Origin: Bordetella parapertussis
GTDB lineage: Bacteria; Pseudomonadota; Gammaproteobacteria; Burkholderiales; Burkholderiaceae_C
DNA length: 24,639 nucleotides
Reading direction: 5' to 3'
Assembly: GCA_945861305.1 (NCBI GenBank)
Contig: CAMATW010000036.1
Span: 1-24,639 of the forward strand
The notes beneath the pieces were generated by a model that worked only from the letters and a program-made list of their open reading frames with translations, did no database searches and was not told the origin of the DNA. How positions within the stretch are numbered: the first letter of the stretch is position 1; each line of letters starts with the position of its first letter. Below, in pieces: positions 1 to 7,503 of the stretch. The translations under genes were made by a program, and so were the position numbers.

Positions 1-1
1 G

Positions 2-577
2 GTGCCCATGGTGATCGAACAGTCGGGCCGCGGTGAGCGGTCTTACGACATTTACTCGCGCTTACTCAAAGAGCGCGTCATTTTCTTGGTTGGTCCCGTG
101 AACGACCAAACCGCCAACTTGGTGGTGGCGCAGTTGTTGTTCTTGGAGAGCGAAAACCCAGACAAAGACATTTCGCTCTATATCAACTCGCCTGGCGGCT
201 CGGTCAGCGCTGGCATGTCGATTTACGACACCATGAACTTCATCAAGCCATTGGTCTCCACTTTATGCATTGGCATGGCAGCCAGCATGGGTGCTTTCTT
301 GCTAGCCGCTGGCGCCAAGGGCAAACGTTTTTCTTTGCCCAACTCCAAGGTCATGATCCACCAACCTTTGGGTGGCACGCAAGGTCAGGCAACTGAAATT
401 GAAATTGCAGCTCGCGAAATTTTGAAAACCCGTGAGCGCTTGAACCAGTTGCTGTCGGAGAACACTGGCCAACCTTTGTCACGCATTGAAGTCGATACCG
501 AGCGCGATTACTACCTCACTGCTGACGAGGCCAAGGCCTATGGTTTGGTGGATGATGTGATTGCCAAGCGCCCCTGA
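2..577 (+). CDS. clpP: ATP-dependent Clp protease proteolytic subunit ClpP, 5' end outside window
   Basis: Serine peptidase that forms the tetradecameric proteolytic chamber of the cytoplasmic ClpXP/ClpAP proteases. The 191 visible residues cover the whole fold. The catalytic triad is visible: Ser95 in GMAASMG, His120 in VMIHQPLGG and Asp169 in TERDYYL, with spacing equal to that of E. coli ClpP. The reading frame opens at a GTG at base 2 with an ATG at base 8, but ClpP of related Burkholderiales starts about ten residues earlier, so the true start probably lies upstream of the window and the gene is partial here. clpX follows after 45 bases, the standard clpP-clpX operon. No other family fits. 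Confidence 0.95.
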   Translation: MPMVIEQSGRGERSYDIYSRLLKERVIFLVGPVNDQTANLVVAQLLFLESENPDKDISLYINSPGGSVSAGMSIYDTMNFIKPLVSTLCIGMAASMGAFLLAAGAKGKRFSLPNSKVMIHQPLGGTQGQATEIEIAAREILKTRERLNQLLSENTGQPLSRIEVDTERDYYLTADEAKAYGLVDDVIAKRP

Positions 578-622
578 TGGATTTGAGTATCATTAACTCC
601 TCAACCTAAAACATAAGACCGA

Positions 623-1891
623 ATGGCCGACAAAAAAGGTACTTCCAGCGAAAAAACGCTTTACTGCTCTTTTTGCGGCAAAAGCCAGCATGAGGTCAAA
701 AAACTCATCGCTGGGCCCTCTGTTTTTATTTGCGATGAATGCATAGATTTATGCAATGACATCATCCGCGATGAGTTGCCGCCTGAGGCGGCGACCATGC
801 GCGAAGGGCGGGGCGATTTGCCCAGCCCCTTGGACATCAAAACCAACCTAGACAACTATGTGATTGGTCAAGAACCGGCCAAACGTGCCTTGGCTGTGGC
901 GGTTTACAACCACTACAAACGCCTTCAGCATAAGGAAACTGCCAAAAAAGACGAGGTCGAACTGACCAAGTCCAATATTTTGCTGATTGGCCCCACCGGC
1001 TCTGGCAAAACCCTGCTGGCGCAAACCTTGGCCCGTATGCTCAATGTGCCTTTTGTCATGTCTGACGCCACCACCCTGACCGAAGCGGGTTATGTGGGCG
1101 AGGATGTGGAAAACATCATCCAAAAGTTGTTGCAAAACTGTAATTACGACGTCGAGCGGGCCCAGCGCGGCATTGTTTATATCGATGAGATCGACAAAAT
1201 TTCTCGCAAATCTGATAACCCCTCCATCACCCGTGATGTGTCCGGCGAGGGCGTTCAGCAAGCTTTGCTTAAGTTGATTGAGGGCACGATGGCCAGCGTT
1301 CCCCCCCAAGGCGGGCGCAAACACCCCAACCAAGACTTCCTGCAGGTTGACACCACCAACATCCTGTTTATCTGTGGCGGCGCCTTTGCTGGCTTGGAAA
1401 AAGTCATTGAAAACCGCACAGAACGCTCGGGTATTGGCTTTAGCGCAGTTGTCAAAACTAAAGAAGAACGCAGTTTGTCCGATATGTTTGGGCAAGTAGA
1501 ACCGGAAGATTTGATCAAATTCGGCCTGATCCCTGAACTTGTAGGGCGTTTGCCTGTGGTCGCGACCCTCAGTGAACTGAGTGAGGATGCGCTCATGCAA
1601 ATTCTCACCGAGCCAAAGAATGCGCTGGTCAAGCAATACAACAAACTGTTTGGAATGGAAGGCGTTGAATTAGAGATACGGCCCTCCGCACTCAAGGCAA
1701 TTGCGAAAAAAGCCTTGGCCCGCAAAACCGGCGCACGCGGATTGCGTTCTATCCTTGAACAATCGCTGATTGACACCATGTTTGAGTTGCCCAACAGCAC
1801 CAATGTTGAGAAAGTGGTTGTAGAGGAATCTACGATCGAAGAGAACAAACCTCCTTTATTGGTCTACCGCGAGGCAGCCAAAAAGGCCTGA
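623..1891 (+). CDS. clpX: ATP-dependent Clp protease ATPase subunit ClpX
   Basis: AAA+ unfoldase that recognises tagged substrates, unfolds them and feeds them to ClpP. It is 422 residues, the usual length. The N-terminal zinc-binding domain has Cys15, Cys18, Cys37 and Cys40. Walker A is GPTGSGKT at 123-130, the pore-1 loop GYVG is at 156-159, Walker B VYIDE is at 185-189 and the RKH pore loop is at 232-234. The sensor-2 region GARGLRS lies near the C-terminus. The ATG at 623 gives the conserved N-terminus directly before the zinc domain; the Shine-Dalgarno sequence (AAGACCG) is weak. It is co-oriented with clpP and probably co-transcribed. A hairpin plus T-run directly after the stop suggests that the clpPX transcript ends before lon. 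Confidence 0.98.
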   Translation: MADKKGTSSEKTLYCSFCGKSQHEVKKLIAGPSVFICDECIDLCNDIIRDELPPEAATMREGRGDLPSPLDIKTNLDNYVIGQEPAKRALAVAVYNHYKRLQHKETAKKDEVELTKSNILLIGPTGSGKTLLAQTLARMLNVPFVMSDATTLTEAGYVGEDVENIIQKLLQNCNYDVERAQRGIVYIDEIDKISRKSDNPSITRDVSGEGVQQALLKLIEGTMASVPPQGGRKHPNQDFLQVDTTNILFICGGAFAGLEKVIENRTERSGIGFSAVVKTKEERSLSDMFGQVEPEDLIKFGLIPELVGRLPVVATLSELSEDALMQILTEPKNALVKQYNKLFGMEGVELEIRPSALKAIAKKALARKTGARGLRSILEQSLIDTMFELPNSTNVEKVVVEESTIEENKPPLLVYREAAKKA

Positions 1892-1898
1892 ATTTCCC

Positions 1899-1922
1899 GC
1901 TGACCTCAGGGTTGGCTTTTTT
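1899..1922 (+). terminator. Probable intrinsic terminator between clpX and lon
   Basis: A 7-bp stem GCTGACC/GGTTGGC (two G-T wobbles) with loop TCAG is followed directly by six T. It begins 8 bases after the clpX stop. It probably ends or attenuates the clpPX transcript ahead of lon. Confidence 0.6.
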
Positions 1923-1941
1923 CCAGATTGGATGTTTGACC

Positions 1942-4359
1942 ATGTCAGGACAAACCCCTTTGCCACCCGTTGCCATCGACCTGCCCTTGTTGCCTTTGCG
2001 CGATGTGGTGGTGTTTCCGCACATGGTCATCCCGTTGTTTGTGGGTAGACCCAAAAGCATCAAGGCATTAGAAACTGCCATGGCGGCAGACCGCAGCATC
2101 ATGTTGGTAGCCCAAAAAGCCGCTGCCAAAGACGAGCCTTTGGTCACCGATATGTTCGAGGTGGGATGTGTATCCACCATCTTGCAAATGCTCAAATTGC
2201 CCGATGGCACCGTCAAAGTGCTGGTCGAAGGCCAACAACGCGCCATGGTCAACCACATTGAAGATGGCGCTTCTCACTTTGTTTGTACCTTGACGCCAGT
2301 GCAACCCGCCGAGGTGGGTGACCAAGACACCGAGATCGAGGCCTTGCGTCGCGCGGTCATGCAGCAGTTTGACCAGTACGTCAAACTGAACAAAAAAATC
2401 CCCCCTGAAATTCTGACTTCCATCTCCAGCATTGACGATGCGGGCCGCTTGGCTGACACTATCGCTGCGCACTTACCTTTAAAGCTTGAAAACAAACAAG
2501 CGGTGTTGGATTTGCCGCAAATCAAAGAGCGTTTGGAAAACCTCTATACCCAACTCGAGCGTGAAGTTGACATTTTGAATGTCGACAAGCGCATACGTGG
2601 CCGTGTCAAACGCCAGATGGAGAAAAACCAACGCGATTTCTATTTGAACGAGCAAGTCAAAGCCATTCAAAAAGAATTGGGCGAAGGCGAAGAGGGTGCT
2701 GACATTGAAGAGATTGAGAAAAAGATCAAGGCCGCTCGCATGTCCACCGAGGCACGCAAAAAAGCGGACAGCGAACTCAAAAAACTCAAGCTCATGTCAC
2801 CCATGTCTGCAGAAGCCACCGTGGTTCGTAATTACATCGATGTGTTGGTGGGTTTACCTTGGAGCAAGCGTACCAAGATCAAGCACGACTTGATGAACGC
2901 CGAGGCTGTTCTCAACGAAGACCACTACGGCCTAGAAAAAGTCAAAGATCGCATCTTGGAATATTTGGCGGTCCAGCAACGTGTCGAGAAAGTCAAAGCC
3001 CCTATTCTGTGTTTAGTAGGCCCGCCCGGAGTGGGTAAGACCTCTCTGGGTCAATCTATCGCCAAGGCCACAGGGCGCAAGTACGTGCGAATGGCCTTGG
3101 GCGGTATGCGTGACGAGGCTGAAATCCGTGGACATCGTCGCACCTATATCGGCGCTTTGCCTGGCAAGGTTTTGCAAAACCTCGCCAAGGTGAGCACTCG
3201 CAATCCTTTGTTCTTGTTGGACGAAATCGACAAGCTGGGCTCTGACTTCCGTGGCGACCCTTCCAGTGCATTGTTGGAGGTTCTAGACCCTGAACAAAAC
3301 AACACCTTCAACGATCACTATGTGGAAGTGGACTTCGATTTAAGCGATGTGATGTTTGTCGCCACCTCCAATTCCATGAACATCCCCCCCGCATTGCTTG
3401 ACCGTATGGAAGTCATTCGTTTGTCTGGCTATACCGAAGACGAAAAAATCAATATCGCCACGCGTTACCTGATCCCTAAGCAGTTGAAAAATAACGGCAT
3501 CAAGGAAGAAGAGTTGCGCATCGAAGAATCTGCGGTTCGCGATATCGTTCGCTACTACACACGCGAAGCTGGTGTGCGTTCTTTAGAGCGTGAGATCTCC
3601 AAGATTTGCCGCAAAGTAGTCAAAGCCTTGTTACTCAAAACCATGCAAGCCACGGTGGTGGTCAACGAAGACAATTTGAACGACTTCCTGAGTGTGCGCA
3701 AGTACACCTATGGCCGCGCTGAAAAGCAAAACCAAGTCGGTCAAGTGGTGGGTCTGGCTTGGACCGAAGTCGGCGGCGATTTGCTCACCATCGAAGCGGC
3801 CATCATCCCTGGCAAAGGCAACATCACCCGCACCGGTTCTTTGGGCGATGTGATGAAAGAGTCTGTAGAGGCTGCCCGTACCGTGGTGCGTAGCCGCTCG
3901 GCCAGCTTGGGCATCCGCAGCGATGTATTTGAAAAGTCCGACATACACGTTCACGTGCCTGATGGTGCGACACCCAAGGACGGCCCAAGTGCAGGTGCTG
4001 CCATCACTTTGTCCATCGTGTCTGCACTCACCGGCATCCCTGTTCGCAGCGATGTGGCGATGACTGGTGAAATCACATTGCGAGGTGAAGTTACCGAGAT
4101 TGGCGGCTTGAAAGAAAAATTGCTGGCAGCTTTGCGCGGCGGCATCAAAACTGTATTGATCCCTGAGCAAAACGTCAAAGATTTGCAGGAAATTCCAGAC
4201 AACGTCAAAGTCAATCTGGAGATCATTCCGGTTCGTTGGATTGACAAGGTGCTTGAAATTGCTTTGGAACGTATTCCTACGCCCTTGCCTTTGGATGAGC
4301 CTGAAGTGGTTGCAGCGACACCTGCCGCTGAAGTTGCGACGGTGGCAGTCAAACATTAA
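1942..4359 (+). CDS. lon: ATP-dependent endopeptidase Lon (LonA)
   Basis: Cytoplasmic AAA+ protease that degrades misfolded and regulatory proteins. It is 805 residues, typical for LonA. In order: N-terminal substrate-binding domain (about 10-210, opening with PLLPLRDVVVFPHMVIPLF), a coiled-coil linker (about 210-300), the AAA+ module with Walker A GPPGVGKT at 360-367 and Walker B FLLDEIDK near 424-431, then the C-terminal peptidase with the Ser683 (PKDGPSAG) and Lys726 (GGLKEK) dyad. I chose the ATG at 1942, giving MSGQTPLPP, rather than the in-frame TTG at 1912, because the TTG lies inside the terminator hairpin and homologues begin with MSGQ. No clear promoter is visible in the short gap, so transcription may start inside clpX or result from read-through. 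No heat-shock-type promoter was recognised. Confidence 0.97.
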   Translation: MSGQTPLPPVAIDLPLLPLRDVVVFPHMVIPLFVGRPKSIKALETAMAADRSIMLVAQKAAAKDEPLVTDMFEVGCVSTILQMLKLPDGTVKVLVEGQQRAMVNHIEDGASHFVCTLTPVQPAEVGDQDTEIEALRRAVMQQFDQYVKLNKKIPPEILTSISSIDDAGRLADTIAAHLPLKLENKQAVLDLPQIKERLENLYTQLEREVDILNVDKRIRGRVKRQMEKNQRDFYLNEQVKAIQKELGEGEEGADIEEIEKKIKAARMSTEARKKADSELKKLKLMSPMSAEATVVRNYIDVLVGLPWSKRTKIKHDLMNAEAVLNEDHYGLEKVKDRILEYLAVQQRVEKVKAPILCLVGPPGVGKTSLGQSIAKATGRKYVRMALGGMRDEAEIRGHRRTYIGALPGKVLQNLAKVSTRNPLFLLDEIDKLGSDFRGDPSSALLEVLDPEQNNTFNDHYVEVDFDLSDVMFVATSNSMNIPPALLDRMEVIRLSGYTEDEKINIATRYLIPKQLKNNGIKEEELRIEESAVRDIVRYYTREAGVRSLEREISKICRKVVKALLLKTMQATVVVNEDNLNDFLSVRKYTYGRAEKQNQVGQVVGLAWTEVGGDLLTIEAAIIPGKGNITRTGSLGDVMKESVEAARTVVRSRSASLGIRSDVFEKSDIHVHVPDGATPKDGPSAGAAITLSIVSALTGIPVRSDVAMTGEITLRGEVTEIGGLKEKLLAALRGGIKTVLIPEQNVKDLQEIPDNVKVNLEIIPVRWIDKVLEIALERIPTPLPLDEPEVVAATPAAEVATVAVKH

Positions 4360-4392
4360 GCCTGACGGAGCAAAAATAGCGCAATTTTCCGC

Positions 4393-4398
4393 TATACT
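4393..4398 (+). promoter_or_regulatory. Possible -10 box for tRNA-Gly
   Basis: TATACT (5 of 6 consensus) lies 10 bases before the tRNA-Gly 5' end. No good -35 is seen at 16-18 bp spacing. The box overlaps a 6-bp inverted repeat ATAGCG/CGCTAT that could alternatively be a weak lon terminator. Confidence 0.35.
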
Positions 4399-4408
4399 TT
4401 CGCCTCAT

Positions 4409-4484
4409 GCGGGAATAGCTCAGTTGGTAGAGCGCAACCTTGCCAAGGTTGAGGTCGCGAGTTCGAGCCTCGTTTCCCGCTCCA
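4409..4484 (+). tRNA. tRNA-Gly (anticodon GCC)
   Basis: A 76-nt cloverleaf including an encoded CCA. The acceptor stem pairs GCGGGAA with TTCCCGC. The anticodon stem is CAACC/GGTTG around loop TTGCCAA, with anticodon GCC at 4442-4444. The T-loop is GTTCGAGCC-like. It lies 49 bases after lon. Confidence 0.97.
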
Positions 4485-4490
4485 CTCATG

Positions 4491-4520
4491 AAAAAGGGAA
4501 GCTTAAAGCTTCCCTTTTTT
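4491..4520 (+). terminator. Strong intrinsic terminator after tRNA-Gly
   Basis: A run of five A precedes the stem GGGAAGC/GCTTCCC around loop TTAAA, followed by six T. The A-run can extend pairing with the T-run. It lies between the two tRNA genes, so tRNA-Cys needs its own promoter or read-through. Confidence 0.8.
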
Positions 4521-4530
4521 CTCTGTATAT

Positions 4531-4604
4531 GGCGCGATAGCAAAGCGGTTATGCACCGGATTGCAAATCCGTGTAGGTCGGTTCGACTCCGGCTCGCGCC
4601 TCCA
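4531..4604 (+). tRNA. tRNA-Cys (anticodon GCA)
   Basis: A 74-nt cloverleaf with encoded CCA. The acceptor stem pairs GGCGCGA with TCGCGCC, the discriminator base is T, and the anticodon GCA at 4563-4565 sits in loop TTGCAAA. Only 10 bases separate it from the T-run of the preceding terminator. Confidence 0.97.
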
Positions 4605-4640
4605 CCATTCAAAGCCACTCAATCAATACAGTGGAAATAT

Positions 4641-4934
4641 TTAGGTCATTAACAACTTATAGAAGTTTGTGAACTTAGCGCCGGCAGCAGCAGAGACAGA
4701 CGCGGTGTTGGGCGTTGAAGGACTTGCCGTTGCAGTTTTTTTGATACGCACAGGCGCATACAGTTCAACTGTTTTCTCAGAAGACTTAAAAGACGGCCCA
4801 CTTAAAGCAGATGCAATACTTGATTTCGAAACTTTAGATTTGGTTATCGATGCATTAATCCCATCCAATGCAGTTTGAACTGGATTGATATTTTTTCTGG
4901 AACTTGCAGGTGGGTTGCTAAAATCAATTTTCAT
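4641..4934 (-). CDS. Doubtful small hypothetical protein, Ser/Ala/Lys-rich
   Basis: A 97-residue reading frame starting MKIDFSNPPASSRKN. It is rich in Ser, Ala, Lys and Thr, has no cysteine, no signal peptide and no membrane segment, and looks disordered. I recognise no family. It fills most of the 420-base stretch between tRNA-Cys and the hydrolase. No Shine-Dalgarno sequence is visible upstream of the ATG, and an overlapping plus-strand frame at 4669-4878 of similar length looks less protein-like. The local sequence is AT-rich compared with neighbours. It could be a real lineage-specific gene or chance. Confidence 0.35.
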   Translation of the reverse strand: MKIDFSNPPASSRKNINPVQTALDGINASITKSKVSKSSIASALSGPSFKSSEKTVELYAPVRIKKTATASPSTPNTASVSAAAGAKFTNFYKLLMT

Positions 4935-5024
4935 ATATTTGAAACAAGAATTAAATAATTTGAATGCTTTTCATCATAATCACGCTGAAAAAGAAATTTC
5001 TTAATAGGTGTTTACCCTTTAATA

Positions 5025-5900
5025 ATGCATAAATTGAACGAGATTGAAATTCAGGTTAGCGGCATTGACTTTGTTTGCCTGACCCAAGGACGTGGCCCAC
5101 TTGTGTTGCTGGTCCATGGTTTTCCGGATATTCCCCAAACGTGGGTCTCGCAAATGCAGGCATTGGCTGATGCGGGCTACCAAGTCGTTGCGCCTTATTT
5201 GCCGGGCTACTTGCCCTCACGATTTACTGCCAACGCCTACTTTGACAAAGCGAGTTTGGTCAATGGCATCGCGGGTTTGATCGAGGCCCTTTCCATTCAG
5301 CAAAAACTGCATTACGTGGGGCAAGACTGGGGCGCCATCATTGGCTATGCCCTGTGTGCGTCGCGTCCCGAACTGCTGCGCAGTGCTGTATTGATGGCGG
5401 TGCCACATCCGCAAGTGGTTGCAACGCATTTGTTAGTACCCAAACACATTCAACGATCTTTCCATTGGTGGTTCTTTCAGCAAGCGCAATTGCCTGAGCA
5501 GGCATTGATGGCCAACGACATGGCTTTTATAGATTACCTTTGGCAGAATTGGTGTGTGCCTGGCTATGCAGACAAGGCGCACATCGAACAAGTGAAAGCG
5601 TGTTTGAGTCAAGATGGTGTGCTTCACACCGCACTGGCTTATTACCGCGCCATGTTTGACATCAGTAAAGCTGATCCCGCTTTGTTGACTTTGCGAGAAG
5701 CTATGCAGCGCAACATCACCGTCCCCACCTTGGCCCTGTGTGGGGCAGACGATATGCGGGCCGAGTTGATGCGTGAACAAGAAAAATATTTTGCAGGGCC
5801 GTATACCTACAAAGAAGTACCTCATGCAGGACATTTTTTGCATCGCGAACAAAGTAGCGTCGTTAACAACCTTTTACTTGATTGGTTGTCGAATTCATAA
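5025..5900 (+). CDS. Alpha/beta hydrolase, epoxide hydrolase-like
   Basis: A 291-residue cytoplasmic alpha/beta-hydrolase fold enzyme. The oxyanion motif HGFP is at 31-34, and the nucleophile elbow GQDWGA has Asp101 rather than Ser, which points to the epoxide hydrolase/haloalkane dehalogenase branch instead of an esterase. The acid is probably Asp242 or Asp243 (CGADDM) and the catalytic base His270 (PHAGHFLH). Lid tyrosines Tyr206-Tyr207 (ALAYYRAM) fit epoxide hydrolases, which use Tyr to activate the epoxide oxygen; a dehalogenase would need a halide-binding Trp/Asn pair and is less likely. No signal peptide. The ATG start has only a weak, distant AGG. The gene stands alone, and the ABC operon begins 91 bases later. 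The substrate is unknown. Confidence 0.85.
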   Translation: MHKLNEIEIQVSGIDFVCLTQGRGPLVLLVHGFPDIPQTWVSQMQALADAGYQVVAPYLPGYLPSRFTANAYFDKASLVNGIAGLIEALSIQQKLHYVGQDWGAIIGYALCASRPELLRSAVLMAVPHPQVVATHLLVPKHIQRSFHWWFFQQAQLPEQALMANDMAFIDYLWQNWCVPGYADKAHIEQVKACLSQDGVLHTALAYYRAMFDISKADPALLTLREAMQRNITVPTLALCGADDMRAELMREQEKYFAGPYTYKEVPHAGHFLHREQSSVVNNLLLDWLSNS

Positions 5901-5928
5901 GCTGCGGACTGGGGTTAACCATAGGTAA

Positions 5929-5956
5929 TTAACACTCTCATACCCGCGAAGATACT
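5929..5956 (+). promoter_or_regulatory. Candidate promoter for the liv-type operon
   Basis: TTAACA (5 of 6 to the -35 consensus) and GATACT (4 of 6 to -10) are separated by 16 bases. A start near 5963 would leave a leader of about 30 bases before livG. Based on consensus matching only. Confidence 0.35.
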
Positions 5957-5991
5957 TAGTTATAGAGTTTTGTCGTGAACAGGCGCTGAAG

Positions 5992-6771
5992 ATGGTTGAT
6001 GATGTCATCCTAGAAACCCACCAATTGGTTAAAGAGTTCAAAGGATTTGTGGCCGTCAATGCAGTGGATTTGAAAATACAGCGTGGGACTATCCATGCCT
6101 TAATTGGCCCCAACGGCGCTGGCAAAACCACATTCTTCAATTTGCTCACCAAATTTTTGATACCCACCAGCGGGCGCATTCTTTTTAACCAACAAGACAT
6201 CACCTCGGAAAAGCCAGCCCAAGTGGCGCGTAGAGGCATTGTTCGGTCTTTCCAAATTTCTGCCACGTTTCCCCATCTGACGGTTTTGGAAAATGTGCGC
6301 ATTGCACTGCAACGCTCTGTGGGCTCTTCTTTTGATTTCTGGCGCTCACAAAACAGCTTGAACCGACTCAACGACCGTGCTATGGAGTTGCTGCAAGAGG
6401 TTGAGTTGGGCGATTTTTCGAAAGTGCAGGCAGTTGAACTGTCCTATGGCCGAAAGCGTGCTTTGGAAATTGCAACCACCTTGGCCACCGAACCTGAACT
6501 GATGCTGTTGGATGAGCCTACCCAAGGCATGGGCCATGAGGATGTGGACAAGGTCACACAGTTGATTAAAAAAGTCAGCGCCAATCGCACCGTGTTGATG
6601 GTTGAACACAATATGGGCGTAGTCTCGCAAATTGCAGACACCATCAGCGTGTTGCAGCGCGGTCAAATCATTGCCGAAGGTCCTTATGCCAAGGTCTCGC
6701 AAGATCCTTTGGTTCTGGAAGCCTATATGGGCAGTGCCGACGCTGCCTTGGCAGGTGCCCATGGTCACTGA
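5992..6771 (+). CDS. Branched-chain-amino-acid-type ABC transporter ATPase (LivG-like)
   Basis: First ATPase of a HAAT/Liv-type importer, 259 residues, acting on the cytoplasmic face of the inner membrane. Walker A is GPNGAGKT at 39-46, the Q-loop Gln is in SFQISATFPHLTV, the signature is LSYGRKR at 150-156, Walker B is LMLLDEPTQGM from about 170 and the switch His is His205 (MVEHNM). The C-terminal AYMG is the LivG tail. The ATG has AGG eight bases upstream. It opens a five-gene operon and overlaps the next ATPase gene by 11 bases, indicating translational coupling. The ligand cannot be told from the ATPase; liv naming refers to the family, not to leucine transport. Confidence 0.93.
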   Translation: MVDDVILETHQLVKEFKGFVAVNAVDLKIQRGTIHALIGPNGAGKTTFFNLLTKFLIPTSGRILFNQQDITSEKPAQVARRGIVRSFQISATFPHLTVLENVRIALQRSVGSSFDFWRSQNSLNRLNDRAMELLQEVELGDFSKVQAVELSYGRKRALEIATTLATEPELMLLDEPTQGMGHEDVDKVTQLIKKVSANRTVLMVEHNMGVVSQIADTISVLQRGQIIAEGPYAKVSQDPLVLEAYMGSADAALAGAHGH

Positions 6772-7483
6772 ATCCAGCGCTGCCGTGCCGTTTCTTCGCA
6801 TGCAAGGCGTGAACGCCTTCTATGGTGAGTCGCATATCTTGCATGGGGTGGACTTGGTGGTGAACCAAGGAGAGTTGGTGACCTTGCTTGGGCGCAATGG
6901 CGCGGGCCGTACCACTACCATTAAGTCAGTATTGGGTTTGGTGGGGCAACGAAGTGGCTCTATTGAAATCTTGGGTCAAGAAACCATTGGCTGGGATACG
7001 CATCACATTGCACGCTTGGGCGTGGGGTATTGCCCTGAAGAGCGTGGTGTTTTTTCAAGTTTGAGCTGTGAAGAAAACCTGCTTTTGCCCCCTGTCATTG
7101 CACCTGGCGCCATGACCTTGGATGAGATTTACAGCATCTTTCCGAATTTGTACGAAAGACGAAACAGTCCTGGGACACGTTTGTCGGGCGGTGAGCAGCA
7201 AATGCTGGCGATTGCCCGTATCTTGCGCACAGGTTCGAAGCTGTTGCTTCTCGATGAAATCTCTGAGGGGTTGGCGCCAGTGATTGTGCAGGCCTTGTCA
7301 CGCATGATTCAAACTTTGCGTCAAAAGAAATTCACCATCATCATGATTGAGCAAAATTTCCGCTTTGCCAGTGGTTTGGCTGACCGCTTCTATGTCATGG
7401 AGCATGGCCGCATTGTTCAAGGTTTTGCTGCCCGTGAGTTGCCCAGCAAGATGGGCATGCTGAACGAGTATTTGGGTATTTGA
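6761..7483 (+). CDS. Branched-chain-amino-acid-type ABC transporter ATPase (LivF-like) with variant Walker A
   Basis: Second ATPase of the importer, 240 residues. I chose the ATG at 6761, preceded by GCAGG at good spacing and overlapping livG; upstream in-frame codons lie inside livG. The signature LSGGEQQ is at 141-147 and Walker B LLLLDEISEG at 161-170. Three nucleotide-site positions are unusual. Walker A reads GRNGAGRT, with Arg50 (CGT) instead of the invariant Lys. The Q-loop region reads CPEERGVFSSL, with Glu where LivF normally has Gln. The switch position is MIEQN rather than His. The rest is intact and the reading frame is clean, so this looks like a subfamily variant rather than decay. 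It pairs with the canonical LivG-like ATPase. Confidence 0.92.
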   Translation: MVTESSAAVPFLRMQGVNAFYGESHILHGVDLVVNQGELVTLLGRNGAGRTTTIKSVLGLVGQRSGSIEILGQETIGWDTHHIARLGVGYCPEERGVFSSLSCEENLLLPPVIAPGAMTLDEIYSIFPNLYERRNSPGTRLSGGEQQMLAIARILRTGSKLLLLDEISEGLAPVIVQALSRMIQTLRQKKFTIIMIEQNFRFASGLADRFYVMEHGRIVQGFAARELPSKMGMLNEYLGI

Positions 7484-7503
7484 TTTTCACAGGAAGAACT
7501 GAT

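Noticed and set aside
848..1636. Long open frame of 262 codons antisense to clpX
   Set aside because: It lies wholly opposite the conserved clpX gene; its composition is what antisense frames of such genes give, and no domain is recognisable.
1912..1944. TTG start extending Lon by ten residues
   Set aside because: The TTG is inside the hairpin after clpX, the extra residues are not found in Lon relatives, and ATG 1942 gives the normal N-terminus.
3631..4356. Open frame of 241 codons antisense to lon
   Set aside because: Shadow of the Lon peptidase domain, with no start signal and no recognisable family.
4615..4634. CCACT/AGTGG inverted repeat as terminator of tRNA-Cys
   Set aside because: Five-base arms with a ten-base loop and no T-run are too weak to call.
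4531..4934. Integrated element or attachment site at tRNA-Cys
   Set aside because: No integrase and no repeat of the tRNA 3' end were seen downstream.
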